Shown here: positions 44,099-57,600 of the stretch, piece after piece
Layout: each line of letters begins with the position of its first letter
How positions within the stretch are numbered: the stretch's first letter is position 1
DNA from: Rhizobiaceae bacterium
GTDB lineage: Bacteria > Pseudomonadota > Alphaproteobacteria > Rhizobiales > Rhizobiaceae
NCBI GenBank assembly: GCA_023953845.1
Contig: JAMLJC010000001.1
Coordinates: 1,240,001-1,304,000 of the forward strand
Direction of reading: 5' to 3'
Length of the DNA stretch: 64,000 nt
Program-made: the position numbers and the translations under genes
Notes under the pieces: generated by a model
Seen by the model: the letters and a program-made list of their open reading frames with translations, nothing else
What the model was told of the DNA's origin: nothing
The model's database searches: none

Positions 44099-45265
44099 TC
44101 ATCGATGTCGGAAATCGGCACGATGTACGACCGGGGCCAGCAGCGCGGCAACGAGCAACATGACGGCGACGGCGGCGAAGACGGGAGCGATACCCGTATG
44201 CTCTGCGACGAGGCCGGTGATCCATGGTGCGCCGAGCACGCCGATGGAGGTCATCGTCGTCACCACGCTCATGCCTGTCGAGGGAGCCATGCCTTCGTGA
44301 TTGCCCGCCGCGGAAAAGGCGATCGGGATCATGTTGGCCGCACCGAGCCCGGCCAGCGTGAAGCAGGCGAGCGCCAGAGCCGGCCACGGCGCGACGAAGG
44401 CGCAGAGCATCCCGAGGCCCGCGAGCAGGCATGACGTCTGGAGCGTTCGGACCGCGCCGAAACGGCGGCGTATGCCGTCGCCGAGGAACCGCATCAGCGC
44501 CATTGCCCCGGCGAAACAGGCGAAGGCGAGGCCGGCGATTCCGATATCCACACCCAGTTCCTTTTCCATGAAGAGCGCGCCCCAATTGCGCATCGTCGCT
44601 TCCGGGAGGACGCAGATGAGCGCGATCAGTCCGACGACATAGATCGTCGGCAGCGTCGGGAAGGCGAAGCGGCGCATATGGACCGCCGGTTCGGGGCGGT
44701 CGCCGCCGACGATATGCCGCCATGCCGCCGCCAGCAGCACGCCGGTCAGAGCCGACACGAACAGCGCGTGGACCACAGGTCCGAAGGCCTGAATGACAAA
44801 TCCTCCGACACCGCCGGCAAACCCGCCAAGGCTCCAGAAGCCGTGGGTCGACGACATGATTGGCCGGGCAAGACGCCGCTCGACGGTGACGGCATTGGCG
44901 TTCATGGCCACATCCATGCCGCCGAGCATCGCCCCCATCACGAAGAGCGCCAGCGAGGCCAGCACGGCATTCGGCGCCAGCACCGCGAGGGGCAATGTCA
45001 CAACCGAACATACGGCCAGCGGCAGCACGACCGGCCGCGAGCCGAATCTCGACATCGCCAGACCGCCCGCCGGCATTGCGCAGACGCTGCCGAGGCCGAA
45101 ACCGAGCACCATCAGCCCGAATGTGGCTTCGCTGACGCCCAGCCGCTGGATATAGCTGGGAACCTGCGCCGCCCAACTGCCGACGATGAATCCATTGATG
45201 AAGAAAAAGGCGGCGACCGCCCGCCGTCCGCGCTGCGCGGACACAAGAGGATTGGAAGCGTCCAT
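44099..45265 (-). CDS. MFS transporter, YbjJ-like
   Basis: The 388-residue protein has twelve predicted membrane segments. MGAMLGGMDVAMNANAVTVE near residue 91 and MSSTHGFWSLGGFAGG near 116 match the YbjJ group of major facilitator transporters. It probably exports or imports a small solute, but the substrate of this group is poorly defined. A GGA-rich stretch lies before ATG 45265. A small membrane-protein gene follows at 12 bp. The stretch upstream (45266-45561) is a divergent promoter region. Confidence 0.86.
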   Translation of the reverse strand: MDASNPLVSAQRGRRAVAAFFFINGFIVGSWAAQVPSYIQRLGVSEATFGLMVLGFGLGSVCAMPAGGLAMSRFGSRPVVLPLAVCSVVTLPLAVLAPNAVLASLALFVMGAMLGGMDVAMNANAVTVERRLARPIMSSTHGFWSLGGFAGGVGGFVIQAFGPVVHALFVSALTGVLLAAAWRHIVGGDRPEPAVHMRRFAFPTLPTIYVVGLIALICVLPEATMRNWGALFMEKELGVDIGIAGLAFACFAGAMALMRFLGDGIRRRFGAVRTLQTSCLLAGLGMLCAFVAPWPALALACFTLAGLGAANMIPIAFSAAGNHEGMAPSTGMSVVTTMTSIGVLGAPWITGLVAEHTGIAPVFAAVAVMLLVAALLAPVVHRADFRHR

Positions 45266-45561
45266 TCAGTGCCTCGGCGCGACGAACGCCCCATTCCTAG
45301 ATCGATGCGATGGCAAGTCAATGCTGACGGATACGGGCGAGATGGCTTGGCACGGAAGGAAGTGCAGCGGCCGGCCGGCGTCTCATTTTCCTTTATTTTT
45401 GGCTCTGTATGGCATTGCGTCGCATGAAAGGCGCATCTTGGCCACATTCTCGTCAGATTCTCCGTCAGAAAGAAAGTTGAACAAAAAGTGAGCGTTGCCC
45501 GGCGGAGCGCGGGGGTTGTTCCGTTTCGCGAGGTATGACAACGCCGATGTGGAGGGTTGTG
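45266..45561. other. Divergent intergenic region with a short tandem repeat
   Basis: No gene is seen in these 296 bp between the MFS and SH3-domain genes. At 45446-45468 the sequence ATTCTCGTCAG is followed directly by ATTCTCCGTCAG, a tandem repeat that could be a regulator site. The stretch around 45390-45500 is A/T-richer and is the likely promoter of the plus-strand gene. Confidence 0.45.
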
Positions 45562-46461
45562 ATGAGCATCCCCGCTGGAGAGACGCGCCGGCCACGCATT
45601 CAATGGCATGATGACGGGTCATCCCCGCGCGCGCGTAACGTGATCTTCGACGATGCCTCGCCCTACAAGGCGCTTGGCCTGGCAGTTGCGCTCGGCATTC
45701 TGTCGATCGTCGCCGTTGTCGGCGTGATCCAGTTTCAAAGGCAGGGCATGTGGTCCGACGTCGGCTCCTCGATCGTGGAGGAAGCGCGGGCAACTCCCGC
45801 GGAAGCAGTAGTCGCCGATGCGAAACCGGACCCTGCCATAACGAAGCCGGCTGCGGTTGATGTTCCGGCCGCCGCAGCCAACACAACCAGCATCAGCGCC
45901 GCAGATACGGCCGCGCGCGCCGAGCCTGCCGCGATCGTCGAGACGGCCGAGGCGCTTGTCCGCAGCGTGGGTGCAGAACTTTCGGTCCCCGCTTCCACCG
46001 ACGCTCAGGCCAAGGTCGAGGCGATCCGTGCCGACGAGATCGAGGCAGCGGCTCTGGAGCCATTGACCACCGGCGATCCGCGTTGGCAGATGGTCGAGAC
46101 GGCCTCGATCGCGAACGAACCAGAGACCGAATCGCCGGATATCGCGGAACTTCTGGCCTTCGCGCCGGTTCCCGAACCCGCCCCGCGAAAGAAGCAGCAG
46201 ACTGCCCTCGCCGCAATGCAGGCCAGGCCCGAGCCGTCCGAAGTCAGGCCGGAAAAAGTGTCGGCCCGCACTACGGGACTTTCGCTCGCAAAAATCCGCA
46301 GTTCCGTCTTCCTGCGCGCCCGCCCGGCCGATGGCTCGAAGGTACTGGTCACCATTCCGCGCGGAACCAATGTTCAGGTCGATCCGGGATGTCGTCACTG
46401 GTGCGCGGTCACCTATGACGGCAAACGCGGCTTCGTCTACAAGAGCTTCCTGAGCCGCTGA
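45562..46461 (+). CDS. Membrane-anchored SH3b-domain protein
   Basis: The 299-residue protein has a short cytosolic start, one membrane segment near residues 35-55 (ALGLAVALGILSIVAVVGVI), a long alanine-, proline- and glutamate-rich region and a C-terminal bacterial SH3 domain from about 235 (VFLRARPADGSKVLVTIPRG to GKRGFVYKSF). The two cysteines in PGCRHWCAV may pair. Such proteins often bind peptidoglycan or extracytoplasmic partners. GGAGGG lies five bases ahead of ATG 45562. The linker is low in complexity, so its exact role is unknown. Confidence 0.8.
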   Translation: MSIPAGETRRPRIQWHDDGSSPRARNVIFDDASPYKALGLAVALGILSIVAVVGVIQFQRQGMWSDVGSSIVEEARATPAEAVVADAKPDPAITKPAAVDVPAAAANTTSISAADTAARAEPAAIVETAEALVRSVGAELSVPASTDAQAKVEAIRADEIEAAALEPLTTGDPRWQMVETASIANEPETESPDIAELLAFAPVPEPAPRKKQQTALAAMQARPEPSEVRPEKVSARTTGLSLAKIRSSVFLRARPADGSKVLVTIPRGTNVQVDPGCRHWCAVTYDGKRGFVYKSFLSR

Positions 46462-46655
46462 GCCCGGTGGCTGCAGCCAATTTGCCTGTTGGTTTCGGAC
46501 GGCCGTCATCCGATCCCAGCGTCCTCGACCGGGTATCTCGAAGCATTGAAACGGTGGGCAAGTCGCCGCCAGGCGGGCTCCATTGCGACCAGCCATTGAC
46601 CGGATCGTGAAAGAGATAGGATAGTCCGGCTGGGATTTCCGGTGGAGCTTCGGCT

Positions 46656-47392
46656 TTGAAATCGGCATGCGGGGACAAGGGACGCTCCTCTGGCGGCGTG
46701 CTCGCCGGCGAAGCGACATTGCCCCGACGGATGCTGCCGTTCGCGGCGCTGGTGGCCATTCTCGTTCCCGCCGCGGTGGCGGTCGATCCCGTCGCCGGTA
46801 CGCTCTATGCCGACTGGCCGCGCCCCTTATGGCTCGTGGCGGAATTCACGACGCATTTCGGCGAGGCGCAGTGGATTCTGGCGCCTACCGCGCTGATCGC
46901 GCTCGTGGCGTGGGTACGCAATCCCGCTGCCGCGCTGGATATGGAAGCACCCCCGTCGAAGCTGGTTCGCATCTGCGCATTCCTCTTCGCCGTCTCGGGG
47001 AGCGCTTTGCTGCTGGCAAGCATCCTCAAAAGCGTGTTTGGCCGCGCCAGGCCGCAGCTGATGCAGACCGTGGGGCCATTTTCATGGCAACCGGGTTCGT
47101 TCGAGGCCACGCATATGAGCTTCCCGTCCGGTCACGCCGCGTCGATCGGCGCCGCCTGCATGGCAGCGGCGCTGCTTTGGCCGCGATTGCGCTTTTTGTT
47201 CTTCGGCGTCGCGGTCTGGCTCGCGCTGACGCGCGTTTTCGTCGGAGCGCATTATCCCAGCGATGTGGTCGCGGGGTTGCTGCTGGGCGTTGCTGTCACG
47301 CTCTGCCTTGCGGCTGTCACGGAGCGTCGCGGCTTTCTTGCCTTCCCGGAAGCCGGCCGGCCCAGATCGTTCGGACACGCCGCCGCTGAACC

Positions 47393-47402
<10 letters not shown>
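46656..47402 (+). CDS. PAP2-family membrane phosphatase (lipid A or undecaprenyl type)
   Basis: The 248-residue protein is an integral membrane PAP2 phosphatase with about six membrane segments. All three catalytic motifs are present: KSVFGRARP near residue 128, MSFPSGHAAS near 153 and RVFVGAHYPSDVVAG near 190. It should remove a phosphate from a lipid carrier such as undecaprenyl diphosphate or a phosphatidate. A TTG at 46656 with GGAG eight bases ahead is the longest start; ATG 46731 is an alternative. Its last ten bases overlap the end of the convergent pyc gene. Confidence 0.85.
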
Positions 47403-50851
<3,449 letters not shown>

Positions 50852-51071
50852 GCGACGCTCCGGAGACAGGAAGGCTAGCTGCATTTGACTAGCGGATAAT
50901 TTGTGCAGTGCAAACAGAAATGGCAATGCGGACGCGTCCCGGCGCGTTTTGGTTCGGAAGCAGGCGGTTGACGCCGCTATCCGGAAGACAGGCAATCGGG
51001 CTTTTCAGGCGCGATTGCTGTAGGACATCATCGAGGTTGCAGTTGGCGGTCTATAGAGGAGAGGCGTTCGC

Positions 51072-51452
51072 ATGCTCTACGCAATTCTTGCCTATCACGT
51101 CGAGGATGTCGTGACGTCCTGGTCGGAGGAACAGGACAGGGCGTTGATGGAGGACCTGCACAAGGTTCATGCCCGGCTGACGAAGGAAGGCCGCCTTGGA
51201 CCGGCGGCGCGGCTCGACCCGACGGCGACGGCCTGCACCTTGCGCGGACCGGGCGACGGCATGGTGATCGACGGACCTTTCGCCGAAACGAAGGAGCAGC
51301 TCCTCGGCCTCTATGTCATCGACTGCGCATCCCGCGAAGAAGCCGTCGCCGCAGCACGGGATCTGCGCCGCGCCAATCCCACGGCGGTTTACGAGATCCG
51401 GCCCATCTCGCTTTATCTTCCGGGCGTCGCCTTCCCCGTCACGGCCGCGTAG
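51072..51452 (+). CDS. YciI-family (DGPF-domain) protein
   Basis: The 126-residue protein shows the YciI/YCII fold with the DGPF signature in VIDGPFAETKEQLLGLYVID near residue 65 and HARLTKEGRLGPAARL near 37. Members are small, often dimeric, and of mostly unknown function; some are encoded next to sigma factors, which is not so here. GGAGAGG lies ahead of ATG 51072. It is convergent to the livK gene. Confidence 0.86.
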   Translation: MLYAILAYHVEDVVTSWSEEQDRALMEDLHKVHARLTKEGRLGPAARLDPTATACTLRGPGDGMVIDGPFAETKEQLLGLYVIDCASREEAVAAARDLRRANPTAVYEIRPISLYLPGVAFPVTAA

Positions 51453-51464
51453 CTTGCCGATCCG

Positions 51465-51498
51465 CCCAAAGAAAATGCCCGGCGCTTGCGCCGGGCAT
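51465..51498 (-). terminator. Intrinsic terminator of livK
   Basis: On the minus strand, ATGCCCGGCGC at 51498-51488 and its complement at 51485-51475 form an 11-base-pair stem with a two-base centre (ten pairs with a CTTG-type loop in practice), followed by TTTTCTTT. It sits 26 bp past the livK stop and ends the liv operon. On the plus strand there is no T-run. Confidence 0.82.
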
Positions 51499-51523
51499 CC
51501 TGTCCTGTCGAACGAAGTTCAGA

Positions 51524-52642
51524 TTACTGGTTTTCGAAGTAGCTGTACTTGCCGTCGTCGCCCTTCTTCCAGGTGTACATCACATAGTCCGGACGGGTGA
51601 TGTCGCCCTTGGCGTCGAAGCCCAGTTCGCCGATCGCGGTCTGGAACGGACCCTTGGCCTTGATCGCTTCCGCAACCTTCTGCGGGTCGAGGTCGCCGGC
51701 CGCCGCAGCGCCGCCGGCGATGACCTGCACCGCCGCGTAGGCGTAGAGCGTGTAGGCTTCCGGCTCGAAGCCGGCAGCGCGGAACTTCTCGACGATGTCC
51801 TTGGCGGCCGGATTCTTGCGCGGATCCGGCGCGAAGGTCATCAGCGTGCCGTCGACGGCGTCGCCGGCGATCGAGGCAAGCTCGTTCGAGACGATGCCGT
51901 CACCCGACATGAAAGCGGCCTTCAGGCCCTGGTCGGCCAGCTGGCGCATGATCAGGCCGGCTTCCGTGTGCAGGCCGCCATAGTAGACAGCCGACACGCC
52001 GGCTTCCTTCATCTTGGCGATGAGGGCCGAGAAATCCTTGTCGCCGACATTGATGCCTTCATACATGGCTTCGGTGACGCCGGCGCCGTTCAGCGCTTTC
52101 TTGGTCTCATCGGCAAGGCCCTGACCATACGGGGTCTTGTCATGGATGACGGCGATCTTGGCGTCCTTGAAATTGTCGGCCAGATACTTGCCGGCGACGA
52201 TGCCCTGCTGGTCGTCGCGGCCGCAGGTGCGGAACGTGTTCCACAGGCCGCGCTCGGTGTATTGCGGGTTGGTCGAGGCGGGCGAGATCTGCAGGATACC
52301 GTTCTCGGCGTAGACTTCCGAGGCCGGAATCGAGACGCCCGAGTTGAAGTGGCCGACGACGAACTTGACGCCGTCCGCGACGAACTTGTTGGCGACCGAG
52401 ATGCCCTGCTTCGGATCGGACACGTCGTCGCCGACGACGACCTTGATCTGCTCGCCGTTGATGCCGCCGGCCGCGTTGATGTCGGCTGCGGCCTGCTCGG
52501 CGCCCTTCTGGAGCTGCGCGCCGAACGCGGCGTTCGGACCGGTGATCGGACCGGAAACACCGATCAGGATGTCCGCCCAGGCGCTGCCGCTGAACGCGAC
52601 GAGCGCGGTCAGGGCAACTGCGGACAAGAGTGACTTCTTCAT
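51524..52642 (-). CDS. livK: Branched-chain amino acid ABC transporter substrate-binding protein
   Basis: The 372-residue protein has a signal peptide (MKKSLLSAVALTALVAFSGS, cleavage before DIL near residue 24) and the Leu/Ile/Val-binding fold, with VSGPITGPNAAFGAQLQKGA near residue 30 and GGLHTEAGLIMRQLADQGLK near 220. It captures branched-chain or related amino acids in the periplasm for LivHMGF. It is the last gene of the operon, separated from the preceding small gene by a hairpin-forming palindrome, and ends at a terminator. That arrangement may allow it to be made in excess. Confidence 0.94.
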   Translation of the reverse strand: MKKSLLSAVALTALVAFSGSAWADILIGVSGPITGPNAAFGAQLQKGAEQAAADINAAGGINGEQIKVVVGDDVSDPKQGISVANKFVADGVKFVVGHFNSGVSIPASEVYAENGILQISPASTNPQYTERGLWNTFRTCGRDDQQGIVAGKYLADNFKDAKIAVIHDKTPYGQGLADETKKALNGAGVTEAMYEGINVGDKDFSALIAKMKEAGVSAVYYGGLHTEAGLIMRQLADQGLKAAFMSGDGIVSNELASIAGDAVDGTLMTFAPDPRKNPAAKDIVEKFRAAGFEPEAYTLYAYAAVQVIAGGAAAAGDLDPQKVAEAIKAKGPFQTAIGELGFDAKGDITRPDYVMYTWKKGDDGKYSYFENQ

Positions 52643-52742
52643 TGACTGACTCCCATTGTACGAGCGGGCGAAAACGATGCTTTTCGTGCGATGCCCACCC
52701 TATCGCAGAAAGCGAACATTGCCGATTTCCCGGCAGTTGTCA

Positions 52743-52766
52743 CGCCGATTTGGGGCCAAATCGGCG
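52743..52766. repeat. Perfect palindrome between DUF6867 gene and livK
   Basis: CGCCGATTTGG (52743-52753), two bases, then CCAAATCGGCG (52756-52766) form a perfect 11-base-pair hairpin. It lies 13 bp past the small gene's stop and about 100 bp before livK. There is no T-run on either side. It may stabilise an mRNA end, weakly terminate, or be a protein-binding site. Confidence 0.65.
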
Positions 52767-52779
52767 CGAATGGTTTATC

Positions 52780-53124
52780 TCAGACCTTCGCTTTCCAGCT
52801 CAAGGCTGACACCCTTTCGTAGAGCCAGGGGTATTGGGTTACCATCTGCCGTGTCCGCGTATAGCGGTAGGCAAGCAGCCCGACGGCGGCGAGGATGACG
52901 AGGTCGGTGAAATAGTGCGGCGCGCTGATGAAGGGACCGCCATAAAGCGCGTAATGCAGGAAGCGCACCGCGGCCGCCAGGAACAGCGAGTAGACGAGAA
53001 AGCTCGCCGGGTTCTGCCATACGCGCGCCACGGCGCGGCCGGTCATCCAGGTCGCCCAGCAGGCAACGAGGAAGAAGATGAGTTCCCCGGCGTAGAAATG
53101 TTCGGTGATCATCGAGAGGATCAT
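52780..53124 (-). CDS. DUF6867-type small membrane protein in liv operon
   Basis: The 114-residue protein has three hydrophobic segments (about residues 12-30, 39-60 and 68-88). It resembles the DUF6867 proteins found in liv operons of Hyphomicrobiales, including YALYGGPFISAPHYFTDLVI. Its place between livF and livK, 22 bp after livF, suggests it works with the transporter, perhaps in assembly or regulation. Nothing in the sequence gives a biochemical function. Confidence 0.78.
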   Translation of the reverse strand: MILSMITEHFYAGELIFFLVACWATWMTGRAVARVWQNPASFLVYSLFLAAAVRFLHYALYGGPFISAPHYFTDLVILAAVGLLAYRYTRTRQMVTQYPWLYERVSALSWKAKV

Positions 53125-53146
53125 CTGCGTCTGCTCCGATGCTTTT

Positions 53147-53872
53147 TCAGTGACGCCCGCCTTCGAGATAGGCGGCGCGGACTTCCGGATTGGCGAGCAG
53201 TTCCTGCCCGGTGCCGCTCATGGTGACGTTGCCGTTGACCATGACGTAGCCGCGGGCGGCGAGCTTGAGCGCGCCGAAAGCGTTCTGCTCTACGAGAAAG
53301 ACCGTCAGGCCCTGCGATCTGTTGAGTTCGCGGATGGCGTCGAAGATCTGTTTCACGATCAGCGGCGCGAGGCCGAGCGAAGGCTCGTCGAGAAGCAGGA
53401 GCTTGGGCCGGGCCATCAGCGCGCGGCCGATGGAGAGCATCTGCTGCTCGCCGCCCGACAGCGTGCCCCCACGCTGGTTGATGCGCTCCTTGAGGCGCGG
53501 GAAGAGCTGGAAGATCTTCTCGACGTCCTCATCGTAGTGTTTGAGGCCGTCGAGGCTTGCGCCCATCTGCAGGTTTTCCATCACCGTCATGCGCGGGAAG
53601 ATGCGGCGTCCCTCCGGCGATTGGGCGATCCTCAGCCGTGCGATCTCGTGCGTCGGCATCTGCGTGATGTCGGTCCCGGAAAAGACGATGCGGCCGGCGC
53701 GGGCGCGGGGGGCGCCGAAGATCGTCATCATCAGCGTCGACTTGCCGGCGCCGTTGGCGCCGATCAGCGTCACGATCTCACCCTGATGCACCTCGACGGA
53801 CACGCCGTTCAGCGCCCGGATATTGCCGTAATAGGTCTCGACATTGTCGACCTTGAGCAGGGGCTCGGCCAT
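53147..53872 (-). CDS. livF: Branched-chain amino acid ABC transporter ATP-binding protein LivF
   Basis: The 241-residue protein is a single ABC ATPase domain. Walker A is GANGAGKST near residue 38, the signature is LSGGEQQML near 140 and Walker B is LLLLDEPSLGL near 160. It powers uptake together with LivG. The ATG overlaps the livG stop by one base (TGATG). A longer open frame upstream is a shadow. Order livH-livM-livG-livF is conserved. Confidence 0.95.
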   Translation of the reverse strand: MAEPLLKVDNVETYYGNIRALNGVSVEVHQGEIVTLIGANGAGKSTLMMTIFGAPRARAGRIVFSGTDITQMPTHEIARLRIAQSPEGRRIFPRMTVMENLQMGASLDGLKHYDEDVEKIFQLFPRLKERINQRGGTLSGGEQQMLSIGRALMARPKLLLLDEPSLGLAPLIVKQIFDAIRELNRSQGLTVFLVEQNAFGALKLAARGYVMVNGNVTMSGTGQELLANPEVRAAYLEGGRH

Positions 53873-55173
53873 CACTTCTTCTCCCCTGCCTTGCCGCCGG
53901 TCTGCGCTGCCAGCGCCTTCGCCTGCCCGATCCAGTCCTCGCGGTCGATGCGGCCGTCGAAGGCGAGATAGGTTTCCACCACGATGATGTCGTCGCGTGT
54001 CCAGGCCGCGATCTGCTCGAAATGGAAGATGCCGTTTTCGTGGAGCTTGCGCTCGTTGACGGGTCCTATGCCCTTGATCCGTGTCAGCCGGTCCGGCGCG
54101 CCGCCGCGCGGCGCGGCGAGCGCGTTCGATACGCCGGAAGATGCGTGGCGGGCTTCCGCCGCCTCCACGAGCCGCGCCTTCGACGCGCCGGGCGAAACCT
54201 TGACGATCTCTTCCTCGTCGCTGTGGCTGATCGTGTCGGAGACGGGGCCGGCCATCATGGAGGACGACGCGCCGGGTCCATGCTCCGGATCGGGCTCGGC
54301 GTCCAGTTCCTCGATCACTCCCTCGTCGCCGACCTCGATCAGCACGTCCGTGACTTCCTCGTCGTCCACGCCGAGATAGGCGGCGATGACCTTCGGGTCG
54401 CTCTTCACGGAGGCAGGGTCGCCGTCCGAGATCTTGCGGCCGTATTCCAGCACGACCACGTGATCGGAGATCTGCATGACCACCGACATGTCGTGCTCGA
54501 TCAGCAGGATTGACGTGCCGGTGTTTTCCTTGATGTCGTTGAGCAGGGCGTTTAGCGCCAGCGACTCCTTGGGGTTCAGACCTGCGGCGGGCTCGTCGAG
54601 GCAGAGCAGTTCCGGCCCCGTGCACATGGCTCGCGCGATCTCGAGGCGGCGCTGCGCGCCATAGGGCAGGTCGCCGGCCGGATCGTCCGCCCGGCTGACC
54701 AGGTCGGCCTTCTCCAGCCAGAACTTCGCCAGCTCCACCGACTCCCGCGAGGCGTTGGCGTACCCCCCTATGCCGAGCAGCCCGAGAACCGTGAAGCCCG
54801 AGGCTTTCATCAGCTTGTTGTGCTGGGCGACCAGCAGGTTCTCCAGCACCGTCATGCCGGAGAAGAGCCGGATGTTCTGGAACGTGCGGGCGACCTTCGC
54901 CCGCGCCGGAATCTCGTGGTTGGGCAGGCGCTCGAGCAGATAGGCGGTGCCGTCGCGCCGCCTGAGCGTTATCATGCCCTCGCTCGGCTTGTAGAAGCCG
55001 GTGATGCAGTTGAACACGGTCGTCTTGCCGGCTCCGTTCGGGCCGATCAGCGCCGTGATCTCGCCGCGCCGGGCCTCGAAGGAAAGATCGCCGATGGCGA
55101 TCAGTCCGCCGAACTTCATCGACAGATGCTCGACGGTGAGGATGGCGTCGTTCATGGAAGCTGCCGCACTCAT
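53872..55173 (-). CDS. livG: LivG ATP-binding protein with C-terminal helix-hairpin-helix extension
   Basis: The 433-residue protein is far longer than typical LivG (about 255-300). Residues 1 to about 268 form the ABC domain: GPNGAGKTT is Walker A, LPYGAQRRLEIARAM the signature and LLCLDEPAAGL Walker B. An acidic, alanine-rich linker of about 90 residues follows. Residues 362-420 (LTRIKGIGPVNERKLHENGI and on) resemble the helix-hairpin-helix extension found on NuoE and L21 in some rhizobia. The ATG overlaps the livM stop by one base. The extension's role in uptake is unknown; the frame is continuous and not a chimera of two genes. Confidence 0.92.
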   Translation of the reverse strand: MSAAASMNDAILTVEHLSMKFGGLIAIGDLSFEARRGEITALIGPNGAGKTTVFNCITGFYKPSEGMITLRRRDGTAYLLERLPNHEIPARAKVARTFQNIRLFSGMTVLENLLVAQHNKLMKASGFTVLGLLGIGGYANASRESVELAKFWLEKADLVSRADDPAGDLPYGAQRRLEIARAMCTGPELLCLDEPAAGLNPKESLALNALLNDIKENTGTSILLIEHDMSVVMQISDHVVVLEYGRKISDGDPASVKSDPKVIAAYLGVDDEEVTDVLIEVGDEGVIEELDAEPDPEHGPGASSSMMAGPVSDTISHSDEEEIVKVSPGASKARLVEAAEARHASSGVSNALAAPRGGAPDRLTRIKGIGPVNERKLHENGIFHFEQIAAWTRDDIIVVETYLAFDGRIDREDWIGQAKALAAQTGGKAGEKK

Positions 55174-56690
55174 CAGCCGTGGCCTTCCTTGGTGAATTCG
55201 CTGGACACCGACTTCCTCTCGAAGAGGAAGGCGGTGGGCTCGCGGCTGCCGACGAAGCCGCGCGGCTTCCAGATCATGACGATCACCATGGCCATGCCGA
55301 AAAGCAGCATGCGGTAGAGTTCCGGCGTGAAATCAGGCCCGAACACCTGCTTGAGAAACTGCAGTTCGCGCAGGATCTCCGTGCCGCCGATCATCACCGC
55401 GGCGGCGACCGCGATTCCGGCCAGCGAGCCCATGCCGCCGAGAACGACGATCGCCAGAATGATGGCTGACTCGATGAAGATGAACGATTCCGGGCTCACG
55501 AAGCCCTGGCGGGCGGCGAAGAAGGAGCCCGCGAAGCCCGCGAACATGGCGCCGATGGCGAATGCCGTCAGCTTGGTGTTCGTGGTGTTGATACCCAGCG
55601 ACCGGCACGCGATCTCGTCCTCGCGCAACGCCTCCCAGGCCCGGCCGACGGGCATGCGGCGCAGACGAACGGTGACGAAGGCGGTGAGCAGCGCCAGCAG
55701 CAGGATGAGATAGTAGAGGAAGATCTTGTAGTAGACGCTCGACGTCGGCAGGTCGAAGACCTTGGCGATATAGTTGGGGTCCGCCACGTTGAAGGTGAAC
55801 CAGCCGAAGAAATCGACCTTGGGCACGCCCGAAATGCCCGCCGAGCCGTTCGTCACCTCGCGCCAGTTGATGAGCACGAGGCGGATGATCTCGCCGAAAG
55901 CCAGCGTCACGATGGCGAGGTAGTCGCCGCGCAGCCTGAGCACCGGAAAGCCGAGAATGACGCCCCAGAACGCCGCCATGAGGCCGGCCGCCGGCAGCAG
56001 AATCCAGAACGACCAGCCGAACTCGGTTCCGAGAAGCGCGTAGGAATAGGCGCCGACCGCATAGAAGGCGACGTAGCCGAGGTCGAGCAGGCCGGCGAGC
56101 CCGACGACGATGTTCAGGCCCCAGGCCAGCATCACATAGATCAGGATCTGGATGCCGAAATTGTCGATCCATTTGAGCGAGCCCTGCAGGCCGGATGCGA
56201 AAATGGCGAGAGCGGGCACCAGGAACATGATGACGACCGCGACCGCCGTCCGCTTCGCGCGGAATGCCGGAAAGGCGCGGTCGGCGTAGACCAGCGCAGC
56301 GGCCAGCACGATGAAGACCCAGGTCTTCCAGACGGCGAGAAGCTCGATCACCCAGCCGCGGAAAGGCGGATAGAAGACGACGAGCCCGAGCAGGAACGCG
56401 ACCGGGACCGCCAGCCCGATCTTGCGGAAGATACTGCCCTCGCCACGCTCCATCGCCGGATGGATGAAGGCGATGGTGAGGAAGCGCACGATCATCACCG
56501 CCCCGACGACGAAGGCCAGAAGGCCCCAGCGCTGCACCAGGATGAGCTCGTTGCGGATGTTCTGATCGGTTTTCAGGCCGATGAAGAGGACGAAGAGGCC
56601 GAAGGAGATGACGCCTGCATAGAGCGCCTCCCGCAGGGCGCGGGCGATAAGCGAGGTGTCGGCCTGGACGGTGGTCGTGACGGCTGCCAT
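55173..56690 (-). CDS. livM: Branched-chain amino acid ABC transporter permease LivM
   Basis: The 505-residue protein is a LivM-type permease longer than usual (about 320-430), with extra membrane segments in an N-terminal region of about 165 residues. The core has LNIVVGLAGLLDLGYVAFYA near residue 195 and the EAA-like loop GRAWEALREDEIACRSLGIN near 365. About twelve membrane segments are expected. ATG 56690 has GAGG five bases ahead, overlapping the livH stop; the track frame opens further but without homology. It forms the translocation pore with LivH. Confidence 0.94.
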   Translation of the reverse strand: MAAVTTTVQADTSLIARALREALYAGVISFGLFVLFIGLKTDQNIRNELILVQRWGLLAFVVGAVMIVRFLTIAFIHPAMERGEGSIFRKIGLAVPVAFLLGLVVFYPPFRGWVIELLAVWKTWVFIVLAAALVYADRAFPAFRAKRTAVAVVIMFLVPALAIFASGLQGSLKWIDNFGIQILIYVMLAWGLNIVVGLAGLLDLGYVAFYAVGAYSYALLGTEFGWSFWILLPAAGLMAAFWGVILGFPVLRLRGDYLAIVTLAFGEIIRLVLINWREVTNGSAGISGVPKVDFFGWFTFNVADPNYIAKVFDLPTSSVYYKIFLYYLILLLALLTAFVTVRLRRMPVGRAWEALREDEIACRSLGINTTNTKLTAFAIGAMFAGFAGSFFAARQGFVSPESFIFIESAIILAIVVLGGMGSLAGIAVAAAVMIGGTEILRELQFLKQVFGPDFTPELYRMLLFGMAMVIVMIWKPRGFVGSREPTAFLFERKSVSSEFTKEGHG

Positions 56691-56697
56691 GATGACC

Positions 56698-57600
<903 letters not shown>

